From assembly GCA_965223255.1 (NCBI GenBank), contig CBDCWA010000002.1, positions 434,001-498,000 on the forward strand: 64,000 bases of DNA, written 5' to 3'. Source of the DNA: CBDCWA01 sp965223255. Lineage in GTDB: Bacteria > Pseudomonadota > Alphaproteobacteria > Rhizobiales > Hyphomicrobiaceae. This document shows positions 53,024 to 61,629 of the stretch, piece after piece. The first letter of the stretch is position 1; the number at the start of each line of letters is the position of its first letter. The notes below the pieces were generated by a model. The model worked only from the letters and a program-made list of their open reading frames with translations, made no database searches and had not been told where the DNA came from. The translations under genes were made by a program, and so were the position numbers.

Positions 53024-54139
53024 ATGCCAAACGGCCCGCAGTTTCGTGCTGAACACATCGGTAGTCTATTGCGCCCGCCGGAACTGTTGGCGCAACGCAA
53101 AGCCTTTACGGACGGCCTCATAAGTGCAGAAGCCTTGCGGCGTGCGACAGATGACGCCGTACGTGCGGCTATTGACCTGCAACGGGACGTTGGCCTTAAG
53201 GTCGTAACCGACGGCGAATACCGTCGCCACGCCTACAACGACTATTTTTTCGAGCATTTGGGCGACGTGACCATTGCCTTCGAGCCGGTCAATAACGAAG
53301 CGGCAGTGGACGGCGCTAAGCGCGCGCCGCAACCTAAGGCGGTGATTAAATCGCGCATCAAATGGACCTCTCCCATTCACGCCCAAGAGGTGACGTTTCT
53401 ACACCAGCATTCGCCCGCAACACCGAAGATTACGCTGCCTGGTCCATGCGCACTCCACTTTCGCGGTGGCGATGCCGCGGTGTTGCAATATGGGGCTTAT
53501 GCGAATGTCGACGATTTTTGGGCAGACATCGTCGACGCCTACGTCAGCGAACTTCGAGCATTGGCCGAGGCCGGGTGCACTTATGTCCAATTGGATGAGA
53601 CAGCTTTTGCAAAGTTTGCCGATCCCGATGTCCAGCAATCGTTTGCAGCGCGTGGTGAAGATTGGCAACAAATTGTCAAGTTCTATATCGACATCACCAA
53701 TCGCATTCTGGCAGCGTGTCCGGCGTCAATTCGCGTCGTCATGCACCTGTGTCGTGGCAATCGTGCCGGCCATTTTCACGCTGAGGGCAGCTACGAGTTG
53801 ATCGCCGACAAATTGTTTAATGAGCTCAACATCCCCTGTTACTTCTTGGAGTACGATTCACCACGCGCCGGCGATTTCTCTCCACTTCGCCATTTGCCTT
53901 CCAGCAAGAGTGTGGTCCTCGGTCTAATCTCGACCAAGTCGTCTGAAATGGAGACCAAGGACGACGTCAAGCGGCGCATCGAGGCGGCCACCCAATTCGT
54001 CGATATCGACCGCATGGGCATAAGCCCCCAATGCGGATTTGCAAGTGTTGATAAGGGCAACCCGATCACACCTGCTGCGCAGGAACAAAAGTTGCGGCTT
54101 GTGGTTGAGGTGGCGCAAGAGATCTGGCCGGATGCCTAG
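53024..54139 (+). CDS. Cobalamin-independent methionine synthase-like (MetE C-domain)
   Basis: 371 residues from ATG 53024, behind GAGGA; an ATG at 53000 is in frame. It matches only the catalytic C-terminal barrel of MetE (full length about 750), as in archaeal-type or MetE-like short proteins. Zinc ligands are visible as MHLCRGN (H-x-C) and SPQCGF, with LEYDSPRAGDFSPL between. RAEHIGSLLRP and VVTDGEYRRHAYNDYF match the N-terminal part of the barrel. It transfers a methyl group to homocysteine or another thiol, donor uncertain. The stop TAG at 54137 lies in a palindromic element. Confidence 0.88.
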   Translation: MPNGPQFRAEHIGSLLRPPELLAQRKAFTDGLISAEALRRATDDAVRAAIDLQRDVGLKVVTDGEYRRHAYNDYFFEHLGDVTIAFEPVNNEAAVDGAKRAPQPKAVIKSRIKWTSPIHAQEVTFLHQHSPATPKITLPGPCALHFRGGDAAVLQYGAYANVDDFWADIVDAYVSELRALAEAGCTYVQLDETAFAKFADPDVQQSFAARGEDWQQIVKFYIDITNRILAACPASIRVVMHLCRGNRAGHFHAEGSYELIADKLFNELNIPCYFLEYDSPRAGDFSPLRHLPSSKSVVLGLISTKSSEMETKDDVKRRIEAATQFVDIDRMGISPQCGFASVDKGNPITPAAQEQKLRLVVEVAQEIWPDA

Positions 54140-54199
54140 AGCAATATCTGATCGAGCTTAATCGCGTCGCGAGCCACAGATCCGTTGCAATTGCTGTAG
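54136..54199. repeat. Palindromic intergenic element, copy 2
   Basis: Starts CTAGAGCAATATCTGATC and ends ...GCAATTGCTGTAG, whose reverse complement begins CTACAGCAATT: weak inverted ends. It contains the stop codon of the MetE-like gene. It shares its left tip with copies at 47886 and 61519. Confidence 0.5.
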
Positions 54200-54403
54200 T
54201 GTCCTGAACCAGAAGTTCGTCTGCAAGGTGCCGCACATGGTGAACGAACGTCTGATCCAGCTCACTCGATCATCGTGCGTTTGGTTGCAAACGCCTCAGG
54301 TGTTCTCACCAATTTCACGAAACGGCTTGCCCATCAAGAACCGAGCAACTGATCTGCTTGTAATGAGCATTCTCCCGTTTCCAAACAAGAGCAGTTTTCG
54401 CTA
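54200..54403. other. Gene-free stretch downstream of the MetE-like gene
   Basis: With the flanking repeat and hairpins it makes up the 302 bp between convergent genes. GTGTCCTGAACCAGAAGTTC near 54200 looks like debris of a mobile sequence, but I cannot name one. No gene is seen. Confidence 0.4.
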
Positions 54404-54439
54404 AGCGGCGGAAGGCCGCTGCAATGACCGTCATTGCAG
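54404..54439. terminator. Two overlapping hairpins after murI
   Basis: AGCGGC-GGAAG-GCCGCT (54404-54420) and the perfect 21-bp palindrome CTGCAATGAC-C-GTCATTGCAG (54419-54439) share two bases. They begin 3 bp after the murI stop. No T-run follows, so termination may need Rho or be bidirectional. Confidence 0.5.
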
Positions 54440-54441
54440 TG

Positions 54442-55284
54442 TTAAAGAGCCCTAAATGCCGGTGCGTCGGGCCAGAATATTTTTGCACTTTTGCTGATCG
54501 CATCGGGTTGCCCGGTGGTGAGCAATTCCCTCCCGGCGCCATGGTCATCGGCGACGTAGCCCGGATGCCTGGACAGATAGTTTTCTAGGCTATCGGCGAC
54601 GACATTCGGTTGCGAAAGAAAACGGGTCGATGCTGGCAGGTGACGACGAAACATGTGCGCCACCAGCGGATAATGGGTACATCCAAGAATGGCTTGATTT
54701 GGCGGCGACCCCTCGGCTTTTTCCATCGCTGCGGCGACAGCATTTTTGACGAGGTGATCGAGATGGTCCTCATCACTTTTGTGTTCTATTGCTTCGGCAA
54801 GATCATTGGCCACTTGTTCGATGACCCTAACCTTCGGGCAGCGCTTCGCAATCTCCTGGGCATAGACGCTGGTTGAAATGGTTCGCTCCGTACCGAACAC
54901 TAAAATGACATCACTATTGTACATTTGCGGGTACTGCGGTGTCGTCACGGCCCAAGGAGTCTGGGTCGCCGCTTCGACGGTCGGCGCGACAATACCAATC
55001 ACATTGTGGTTGCGCCATTTACTGGACGGCAGCCATGACTGCTGCAAGGGCCGCGCTGCAACAGCCGTTGCCGTATTGCAGCCGAGCACGACAAGGCGCG
55101 CGCCCCGGCAGAACAGTGTCTCGACGTTCGCGCGCGTCAGCGTGATGACCTCATCGGCTGGTCTGTTGCCATAGGGCATGTTGGCATGATCGCCGAGATA
55201 ACAGAATGTGAGATCTGGAAATCTATCGGACAGCGCTTTCAGGATCGTCAGCCCGCCAATACCAGAATCGAAAACACCAATCAT
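54442..55284 (-). CDS. murI: Glutamate racemase
   Basis: 280 residues. It converts L- to D-glutamate for peptidoglycan. The N-terminus IGVFDSGIGGLTILKAL is the family signature, with Asp and Ser at the active site. The two catalytic Cys are in VVLGCNTATAVAAR (about residue 69) and AILGCTHYPLVAHMF (about 200). MPYGNRPADEV lies between. The length and blocks are normal. It ends at two hairpins. No obvious SD is seen before ATG 55284. Confidence 0.95.
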   Translation of the reverse strand: MIGVFDSGIGGLTILKALSDRFPDLTFCYLGDHANMPYGNRPADEVITLTRANVETLFCRGARLVVLGCNTATAVAARPLQQSWLPSSKWRNHNVIGIVAPTVEAATQTPWAVTTPQYPQMYNSDVILVFGTERTISTSVYAQEIAKRCPKVRVIEQVANDLAEAIEHKSDEDHLDHLVKNAVAAAMEKAEGSPPNQAILGCTHYPLVAHMFRRHLPASTRFLSQPNVVADSLENYLSRHPGYVADDHGAGRELLTTGQPDAISKSAKIFWPDAPAFRAL

Positions 55285-55378
55285 GTCTCAAAGGATGAAT
55301 AGAGGGCCAAAGCTGTCGTCGACTTAGCCTGAGGACCGAAGGCCGGCAACGTGTGCCGGCCTAGGTCTGATGTGCACA

Positions 55379-55813
55379 TCACCAGTCACACTGCGTCTTC
55401 GTCTTGCAGGTTTTAATCGGTCCGATGTACTTGCACTTGCGGACTGGATAGCAGCGACTACGCCGCGGCGGTGGCTCTTCGTAGCCATCGTCGTAGTAGT
55501 CATCGCAGACTGTTCTTCTCTTACACGTCTTAATGGGGCCAACATATTTGCACTTCTTAATGCGCCGACAACGCCGCCTTGGCGGAGGTTCGCCGCGATC
55601 GACAAATACGCGATCACAATATGGTCCGACATGGCGGTGCCAACCCCCTGCCCCCCGCCGCACCCTTCGGTGACATCGGTGAACCTTCAGAATCAAGGAA
55701 TGTCCCTCGACGCCGGTCTGCGCCGGTTTTGACAGCGGTGACGCGCCAACGACACCAGCCACGCAAACCAAGGCGAACAGCCCGACAATGCCTGTTATTA
55801 GGCGATTGAGCAT
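55379..55813 (-). CDS. Small exported Cys-rich protein with internal repeat
   Basis: 144 residues behind AGGGAG, with a signal peptide (LITGIVGLFALVCVAGVVGA). The mature protein holds two similar units, CKYVGPIKTCKRRTVC and CKYIGPIKTCKTKTQC, joined by an acidic Tyr/Asp and PPPRR linker. Four Cys per pair suggest disulfides outside the cytoplasm. An earlier stretch is His/Arg/Gly-rich (HRCHRRVRRGAGGWHRH). The repeat is also visible in the DNA. I do not recognise a family; small Arg-rich secreted proteins of this kind occur in Hyphomicrobiales. Confidence 0.7.
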   Translation of the reverse strand: MLNRLITGIVGLFALVCVAGVVGASPLSKPAQTGVEGHSLILKVHRCHRRVRRGAGGWHRHVGPYCDRVFVDRGEPPPRRRCRRIKKCKYVGPIKTCKRRTVCDDYYDDGYEEPPPRRSRCYPVRKCKYIGPIKTCKTKTQCDW

Positions 55814-55995
55814 GATTGAAGCTCCCTAGATTTTATGACGTGTCCCGAACTGGATACTAAGGCGCGAGAATAGAAAATGCGATAGATGATTTACTCGACA
55901 ATAGTGTTATTACGGCCACCTGCGCACAGAAAAATCTGTTTTAGCGGCCTCACGTCGGCGCTAAGGCCGGCGGTGTTGGCCGAGGCGCGGGTACG

Positions 55996-56829
55996 TCAGC
56001 CATCCTGATCAAGCGCTTTCAGCGACGCCAGGTTGGGCATGGCGACGTTATTATAACCGCAGTCGACGAAATGCACCTCGCCCGTCACGCCACCCGAGAG
56101 ATTGGACAACAAATAAAGGGCCGAGCCACCCACTTCGTCGAGCGTGGGCGTACGTTTAAGCGGCGCATGATCGCGTTGGTAGTTAAAGATCACGCGGGCA
56201 TCTGCAACGCCCGAGCCGGCGAGTGTCCGCATCGGGCCAGCTGACAATGCATTAACCCGCACGCCTTGTGGGCCGAGGTCTGCCGCGAGATAACGCACGG
56301 ATGCTTCTAACGCCGCCTTGGCCACACCCATGACATTATAGGACGGAACCCATCTGGTGGCGCCGGCATAGGTGAGTGTGATCATCGCGCCCCCGTCGGT
56401 CATCAGCGCAGCGGCACGTTTTGCGATCTCAGTAAACGAAAAGCACGATATCACCATGGTCTGGACAAAGTTTTCCCGCGAGGTGTCGGCATAGCGGCCA
56501 CCGAGCTCTCGCCGGTCTGAAAATGCGAGCGCATGCACAACAAAATCAAGCCCACCCCACGTTTTCTCGATTTCGGCAAACACCGCATCGACGCTCGCCA
56601 GGTCTTCTACGTCGCAGGGCACGATGATCTCGGAACCTACGGATTCTGCGAGCGGAATGGCCCGCCTTCCAAACGCTTCGCCCTGATAAGTAAAGGCAAG
56701 CTTGGCCCCTTGTCCGGCTAGGACCCGCGCAATTCCCCACGCGATCGAGCGATCATTGGCGACCCCCATCACCAATCCTCGCCGTCCTGCCATTAAGGCG
56801 CCCGGTTTTGCGACGTCGATTGCTTCCAT
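55996..56829 (-). CDS. fabI: Enoyl-[acyl-carrier-protein] reductase (NADH), FabI type
   Basis: 277 residues from ATG 56829. It performs the last reduction of each fatty-acid elongation cycle. MGVANDRSIAWGIARVLAGQGAKLAFTYQGE is the FabI cofactor region. The active-site pattern is Tyr-x6-Lys in SYNVMGVAKAALEASVRYLA, typical of FabI rather than ordinary SDRs. LSAGPMRTLAGSGV is the family block after it. It is the last gene of the fabA-fabB-fabI cluster on the minus strand, 65 bp after fabB. Confidence 0.95.
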   Translation of the reverse strand: MEAIDVAKPGALMAGRRGLVMGVANDRSIAWGIARVLAGQGAKLAFTYQGEAFGRRAIPLAESVGSEIIVPCDVEDLASVDAVFAEIEKTWGGLDFVVHALAFSDRRELGGRYADTSRENFVQTMVISCFSFTEIAKRAAALMTDGGAMITLTYAGATRWVPSYNVMGVAKAALEASVRYLAADLGPQGVRVNALSAGPMRTLAGSGVADARVIFNYQRDHAPLKRTPTLDEVGGSALYLLSNLSGGVTGEVHFVDCGYNNVAMPNLASLKALDQDG

Positions 56830-56894
56830 CAAATTCTACCCGTCCTTCAACACGTCTCTAATACAATGCCCACTGACAAACTTGGAATGCCGCC

Positions 56895-58124
56895 TCAGCC
56901 ATCCAGCGTTCTGAAGACCAACGTCGCATTGGTGCCACCAAAACCAAAGCTATTCGACATGACACAGTTAAGCGCGACATCATCCCGGCGCTCTTGCACG
57001 ACCGGCATATCGGCAAAAGTCGGGTCCAGATTTTCGATATTGGCGCTGGCGCATATGAATTGGTTGTTCATCATCAACAACGACATTATCGCTTCCTGAG
57101 CTCCAATGGCGCCGAGCGAGTGGCCCGTCAATGACTTGGTTGAGGAGACCGGCGGCATATCTGAGCCGAAGACATCCGAAATGGCCTGCATTTCGCGCAC
57201 ATCACCCACCGGTGTGCCGGTGCCATGCGGATTGATATAGTCCACGGCAGCGACGGGATTGCCATCGAAACCCTCAAGCGCCCGACGCATACAACGCACT
57301 GCACCTTCGCCGGATGGCGCCACCATGTCGAAGCCATCAGAGGTTGCGCCATAGCCCACCACTTCGCCATAAATTCGTGCGCCACGCGCTTTGGCCCGTT
57401 CCAGTTCTTCAAGCACCAGAACGCCGGCCCCGCCAGCTATAACGAAGCCATCTCGATCTTTATCGTATGCGCGGCTGGCCCGTTCTGGCGTATCATTAAA
57501 CTTTGACGACATAGCACCCATGGCATCGAACAATACGGACAACGTCCAATCGAGTTCTTCACAGCCGCCGGCGAACATGATGTCCTGTTTGCCCCACTGG
57601 ATCAATTCTGCCGCGTTACCGATGCAGTGCGCAGACGTTGCGCAGGCCGACGAGATCGAGTAGTTGACGCCGTGAATCTGATAGGTCGTTGCCAACACTG
57701 CCGATGGCCCTGAGCACATCGCCTTGGGAACTTCGAACGGCCCAATTTTCTTAGGATCTCTGTTTTGCGCCGTTTCGGCCGCACCGACGATGGTGCGCGT
57801 GGAAGGTCCGCCTGAGCCCATAATGATACCGGTACGCTCATGCGTGATTTCGTCCTCACTGAGGCCGGAATCCTGGATCGCCTGCTGCATCGCCACGTAG
57901 TTCCAACCAACACCGGTTTCCATGAAGCGCTTTGGCTTACGTGGCACCATCGACTGCCAGTCAATCTCCGGTGCGCCATGGACCTGGCAGCGAAAGCCGA
58001 GCTTTGCGTATTCTTCTGCGCGCACGATTCCGGAGCGGCCTTCGCGCAACGCTGCAACGACCTCCTGCGCGCTGTTGCCGATGCTCGAGACTATGCCCAT
58101 TCCCGTGACGACGACGCGTCGCAT
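56895..58124 (-). CDS. fabB: Beta-ketoacyl-ACP synthase I
   Basis: 409 residues behind GAAGGG. A condensing enzyme of unsaturated fatty-acid synthesis. The catalytic triad is visible: Cys in SISSACATSAHCIG (about residue 160), His in INPHGTGTPVGD (about 298) and His in KSLTGHSLGAIGAQEA (about 333). MRRVVVTGMGIVSSIGNS is the normal start. It is encoded with fabA upstream and fabI downstream, the arrangement of many Hyphomicrobiales for the anaerobic unsaturated fatty-acid route. Confidence 0.96.
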   Translation of the reverse strand: MRRVVVTGMGIVSSIGNSAQEVVAALREGRSGIVRAEEYAKLGFRCQVHGAPEIDWQSMVPRKPKRFMETGVGWNYVAMQQAIQDSGLSEDEITHERTGIIMGSGGPSTRTIVGAAETAQNRDPKKIGPFEVPKAMCSGPSAVLATTYQIHGVNYSISSACATSAHCIGNAAELIQWGKQDIMFAGGCEELDWTLSVLFDAMGAMSSKFNDTPERASRAYDKDRDGFVIAGGAGVLVLEELERAKARGARIYGEVVGYGATSDGFDMVAPSGEGAVRCMRRALEGFDGNPVAAVDYINPHGTGTPVGDVREMQAISDVFGSDMPPVSSTKSLTGHSLGAIGAQEAIMSLLMMNNQFICASANIENLDPTFADMPVVQERRDDVALNCVMSNSFGFGGTNATLVFRTLDG

Positions 58125-58324
58125 TTGCTAGCCCTTCCAGTCCTTGTCAGTTTGCTGCATCAGCTGCCACTTGGCTTCCAGAAACACATACTTGAGCGTC
58201 GCAGGATAAGCCATAGTCAATTTCGCGCCCGATCCTGCGGCACCACGTTGTGCCACCTAAGCTACTATGCGCTATGGGGTGTCATCAAGATGCCCGCTCC
58301 GTGGCTAGGTCATCATACTGCAGC

Positions 58325-58867
58325 TTAAGCGCTGGCGGCGGAGGTGCCTGCGTCTGAATCGAAGAGACCGACCCGCAAATCATTTGCTGTATAGATGACC
58401 TCTCCGTCCGCCTTGAGGATGCCGTCTGCGATGCCAAGCTTCAATCGTCTCAGAATAATCCGTTTGAGGTCGATGATATACTCAACCTTTTCAATCGTCG
58501 GCAAAACCATACCTGTAAACTTCACTTCGCCGACCCCGAGCGCCCGCCCGCGACCAGGTGCCCCAAGCCAGCCAAGGAAAAAGCCCGTCAATTGCCAAAG
58601 CGCATCGAGACCCAGACAACCCGGCATCACCGGATCGCCCTTGAAGTGGCAGGCAAAGAACCATTCACATTGTGGATTGTTCCTGACGTTCAGCTCGGCC
58701 CGGACCTGCCCTTTGCCGTGCGTGCCGCCCTCTTCAGAAATCAATGCAATGCGGTCAAACATCAGCATCGGCGGCAGCGGCAACTGGGCATTGCCGAGAC
58801 CGAACAATTCACCTCTGGCACAGGATAGCAAATCTTCGTATTCGAAACTGGAGCGACGCTCAGCCAT
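58325..58867 (-). CDS. fabA: 3-hydroxydecanoyl-ACP dehydratase/isomerase
   Basis: 180 residues. It dehydrates 3-hydroxydecanoyl-ACP and isomerises the product, starting unsaturated fatty acids. The hot-dog fold signature WFFACHFKGDPVMPGCLGLDALWQLTGFFLGW carries the catalytic His (HFKGDPVMPG), and the downstream Asp is in LGLDALWQL. EYEDLLSCARGELFG is the standard N-terminus. It is the first gene of the fab cluster, with a 200-bp gap before fabB that may contain its own signal. Confidence 0.96.
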   Translation of the reverse strand: MAERRSSFEYEDLLSCARGELFGLGNAQLPLPPMLMFDRIALISEEGGTHGKGQVRAELNVRNNPQCEWFFACHFKGDPVMPGCLGLDALWQLTGFFLGWLGAPGRGRALGVGEVKFTGMVLPTIEKVEYIIDLKRIILRRLKLGIADGILKADGEVIYTANDLRVGLFDSDAGTSAASA

Positions 58868-59668
58868 AATTTTTGTTTAGTCCCCGTCTGTTCTTCCCCG
58901 GTACCGATTTGATCTGGGCCAGCGCGTTCAAGGTATCGATCACACATGGGAGCTTTGACCGGTTGCCGCAACCGGTCTTTTGGATGCCATGAGATCTGGT
59001 AGCACACTCCTCGATGTCTCGAAAGACGGTCGCACGATCCAGCGCACAATTAAGACCGGCACCGCTGCGAGATCGCCAAGTTTCGTATGTTTTCTTATAC
59101 CGTATATTCAACGGTCTAGGAAGATAATGGCCGGTACCGATCGGCGGCTGGTTTATATCGGCGCAATTGCCATGGAAGGGGATGGAGGGCAGCTGTCATG
59201 GCTGTGTCTATATTCATCGCGCTCTGTTTGAGTGTGCAGGGCACCTGGCCAATCGGCTCTGATCGTGAAATTAGCGCGCAAACAATGGTTTAGCCCTTTT
59301 TGCGACCTGTCATAACGGCTCACCATGGTGTCAGGCCAAGAGAGCGACAACGGAATAGCAGTTGCCGTTACTGACTAAACTGTTGTTGTTGAAAACAATT
59401 ATTTTTTAACGGGCGGAAAATCTGCAAGCCGTTGCTTGTGCTCTTTGCGAACAGGTCTCACGCGTATGATGTACCGGCACGGCACATCAGATAGCCGCGC
59501 GCCCGCCAGCCAATACGTGAGTGGGACTCAAATCGGCAAGTCGTTGTTTTTAGTATCCTTTATGATCCCTGAATGACGATAGGAGGTGCCTCACTCGACC
59601 AGCGATTTCATCGATAAGGTCATTTTTGGGCATCCAGACGACACAGCGTTAGAATCCGCCAGGATGGT
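58868..59668. other. 801-bp gene-free region upstream of fabA
   Basis: No reading frame here resembles a known protein on either strand. The fabA promoter must be near 58868-58960. An AT-rich piece with TGTTGTTGTTGAAAACAATT lies near 59380-59402. In many relatives an irr/fur-family gene sits upstream of fabA; none is present here. Confidence 0.5.
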
Positions 59669-60328
59669 CTACCGGACGATTTCATCGCCATATACCCCCC
59701 ACAAAGATTTCTGCCGCACATAACCCTTATGTCCGCCAGCTGCCACCCGGCACCAGGTGCCATTGCACCAGGCGAGATGGGCGATAACGCCGGATTCCAA
59801 TCGGGCGACAATCTCACTGGAGGCCTTTTGCCCGTCGCGCAGCGGCACCGTCGGGCGTCGTTTGCTGAATTGCTGCCCCCACGGCCTGACGATGGCTGTC
59901 CGCACGCTGGACAACAATGGCCGGAAGATCCAGCCCTTGGCGCCATCGGAATCGCGCACCTGCCGCCAGTTATTAAATTCATTGACCACTTCTACCGGCA
60001 GCCCTTTTCGCCGGTAGACCCAGACGATCGGATACTGGCGACCGGGTCCCTTACGCATGTTGACTTTGGCGGATTTCAGACTGACAAAGCGCGGCAGGTC
60101 TAGGCCGCTCTTGCCTTTGCGGGCACCGGCAGGTTGGGCCAGGCTCGCAACGCAAAGCATGAACGATATGCCGGTGACACCGAGCAGCGCCAGAAGGCCG
60201 CTCAATCCGGTCAATTGTGTTCTATTTTGGCCTATTGCCATGGCATTGGTCATTTCGAAAGGCAATGGACGTCTTATTTTTCGCCGGTTGAATTCGTCCA
60301 TAGAGTGATCGGAATGATTTGTCATCAT
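59669..60328 (-). CDS. Exported SH3-domain protein
   Basis: 219 residues (start may be the ATG at 60304). After a basic cytoplasmic stretch comes one hydrophobic helix (GLSGLLALLGVTGISFMLCVASL). Two bacterial SH3 repeats follow: VNMRKGPGRQYPIVWVYRRKGLPVEVVNEFNNWRQV and a shorter one with VPLRDGQKASSEIVARLESGVIAHLAWCNGTWCRV. Such proteins bind peptidoglycan or partner proteins in the periplasm. It is divergent from the D-2-hydroxyacid dehydrogenase, a pairing I know from Hyphomicrobiales. Confidence 0.88.
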   Translation of the reverse strand: MMTNHSDHSMDEFNRRKIRRPLPFEMTNAMAIGQNRTQLTGLSGLLALLGVTGISFMLCVASLAQPAGARKGKSGLDLPRFVSLKSAKVNMRKGPGRQYPIVWVYRRKGLPVEVVNEFNNWRQVRDSDGAKGWIFRPLLSSVRTAIVRPWGQQFSKRRPTVPLRDGQKASSEIVARLESGVIAHLAWCNGTWCRVAAGGHKGYVRQKSLWGVYGDEIVR

Positions 60329-60434
60329 TGCCGCATCTGTTACACAACAAAGACCTGTTGACGGGCGTTCGCATTCGCCCGGTCGGATCCGCTCCTGCTC
60401 CCATTACCTGCTTCACGGAAGATCTATTACGGTC

Positions 60435-61430
60435 ATGTCGACAACTACCAAAGCGCTCATCATTATTACCCGGAAACTGCCGGAGGCCGTCGAAACGCGC
60501 ATGCGTGAATTGTTCGATGCCCAGCTCAATCTCGACGACACAATCATGAGCCATCAAGACCTTGTTGGCGCAGTCTCGCAGGCTGATGTGCTGGTCCCAA
60601 CAGTCACTGATCGTATTGACAGCGATGTCATTTCGGCCGCCGGTCCAAATCTCAAACTCATCGCCAATTTCGGCAACGGCGTCGACAACATCGACATCGA
60701 GGCCGCACACCAAAAAGGTATCACGGTGACCAATACACCCGGCGTGCTGACTGAGGATACCGCCGATATGACCATGTCCTTGATCCTGGCCCTGTCGCGC
60801 CGCGTCGTCGAAGGCGCGATGTATCTGAAGGACACCTCCAATCACTGGCAAGGCTGGTCGCCCACGTGGATGCTTGGCAATAGGATTTACGGCAAGCGCC
60901 TCGGCATTGTCGGTCTAGGACGCATCGGTCGCGCCGTTGCCAGGCGCGCACGCGCGTTCGGTCTGCAGATTCACTATCACAATCGCAAGCGCGTGCACGA
61001 AGAGCTGGAACAGGAACTGGAAGCCACATATTGGGAAAGCCTGGATCAAATGCTGGCCCGCATGGACTTCATATCCATCAATTGCCCGCACACGCCCGCC
61101 ACTTATCACTTGTTATCGGCCCGCAGGCTCCAGCACATCAAGCCGACCGCCTACATCATCAATACCGCACGTGGTGAGATCATTGATGAGAATGAGCTGG
61201 CCCGCCTATTGGAGGCTGGTGCAATAGCCGGCGCCGGCCTGGACGTGTTTGAGCACGAGCCCGCCATCAATCCGAAATTGCTTGCGTCAGACCGCGTTGT
61301 AGCGCTGCCGCATATGGGCTCCGCCACCGTTGAAGGGCGCATTGATATGGGCGAAAAGGTCATTATCAATATCAAGACCGTACTAGACGGTCATACACCA
61401 CCAGATCTGGTCCACCCGGGCATGCTATGA
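60435..61430 (+). CDS. D-2-hydroxyacid dehydrogenase (glyoxylate/hydroxypyruvate reductase type)
   Basis: 331 residues. NAD(P)-dependent reduction of 2-oxo acids such as glyoxylate or hydroxypyruvate is expected. The cofactor fold is IVGLGRIGRAVARRARAFG, and the catalytic Arg-Glu-His are in NTARGEIIDENELARLLEAG, DVFEHEPAINP and LPHMGSATVEGR. NFGNGVDNIDIEAAHQKGITVTNTPGVLTEDTADM is the typical substrate-side block. The stop overlaps the start of a tiny frame carrying a heme-binding motif. Confidence 0.93.
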   Translation: MSTTTKALIIITRKLPEAVETRMRELFDAQLNLDDTIMSHQDLVGAVSQADVLVPTVTDRIDSDVISAAGPNLKLIANFGNGVDNIDIEAAHQKGITVTNTPGVLTEDTADMTMSLILALSRRVVEGAMYLKDTSNHWQGWSPTWMLGNRIYGKRLGIVGLGRIGRAVARRARAFGLQIHYHNRKRVHEELEQELEATYWESLDQMLARMDFISINCPHTPATYHLLSARRLQHIKPTAYIINTARGEIIDENELARLLEAGAIAGAGLDVFEHEPAINPKLLASDRVVALPHMGSATVEGRIDMGEKVIINIKTVLDGHTPPDLVHPGML

Positions 61431-61522
61431 CCCAAGCGCGCACCACCGAAGTGTTCAAGGACATAGCCAAGACCTGCCGCGATTGCCACAAAAGTTATCG
61501 CAAAAGAAAGCAGCGGCACTAG
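61427..61522 (+). pseudogene. C-terminal relic of a cytochrome c' / c556 gene
   Basis: ATG 61427 overlaps the dehydrogenase stop and opens 31 codons. It reads ...EVFKDIAKTCRDCHKSYR, then KRKQRH and stop. C-x-x-C-H is a heme c site, and FK-x-I-x-K-T-C-x-x-C-H-x-x-Y/F-R is the C-terminal end of cytochrome c' family proteins (about 130-150 residues). Without the upstream four-helix bundle or a signal peptide it cannot be a working cytochrome, so it is most likely a deletion relic. It could also be a very small real ORF. Confidence 0.6.
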
Positions 61523-61578
61523 AACGATATCTGATCTGTGACCCGCGACGCCAGTCTGTCAGTTCGGATATTGCTCTA
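61519..61578. repeat. Palindromic intergenic element, copy 3
   Basis: CTAGAACGATATCTGATC at the left and TCGGATATTGCTCTAA at the right are imperfect inverted repeats (12 of 15 core positions). The left tip contains the TAG stop of the cytochrome relic. It shares sequence with the copies at 47886 and 54136. Confidence 0.6.
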
Positions 61579-61629
61579 ATCCGCAAGCGCCGGATAGGAT
61601 TCGCCAGGACTTCGTCCACCACCTACCGA

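Noticed and set aside
58980..59231. 83-codon frame upstream of fabA
   Set aside because: No motif and no clear SD; the region is better described as gene-free.
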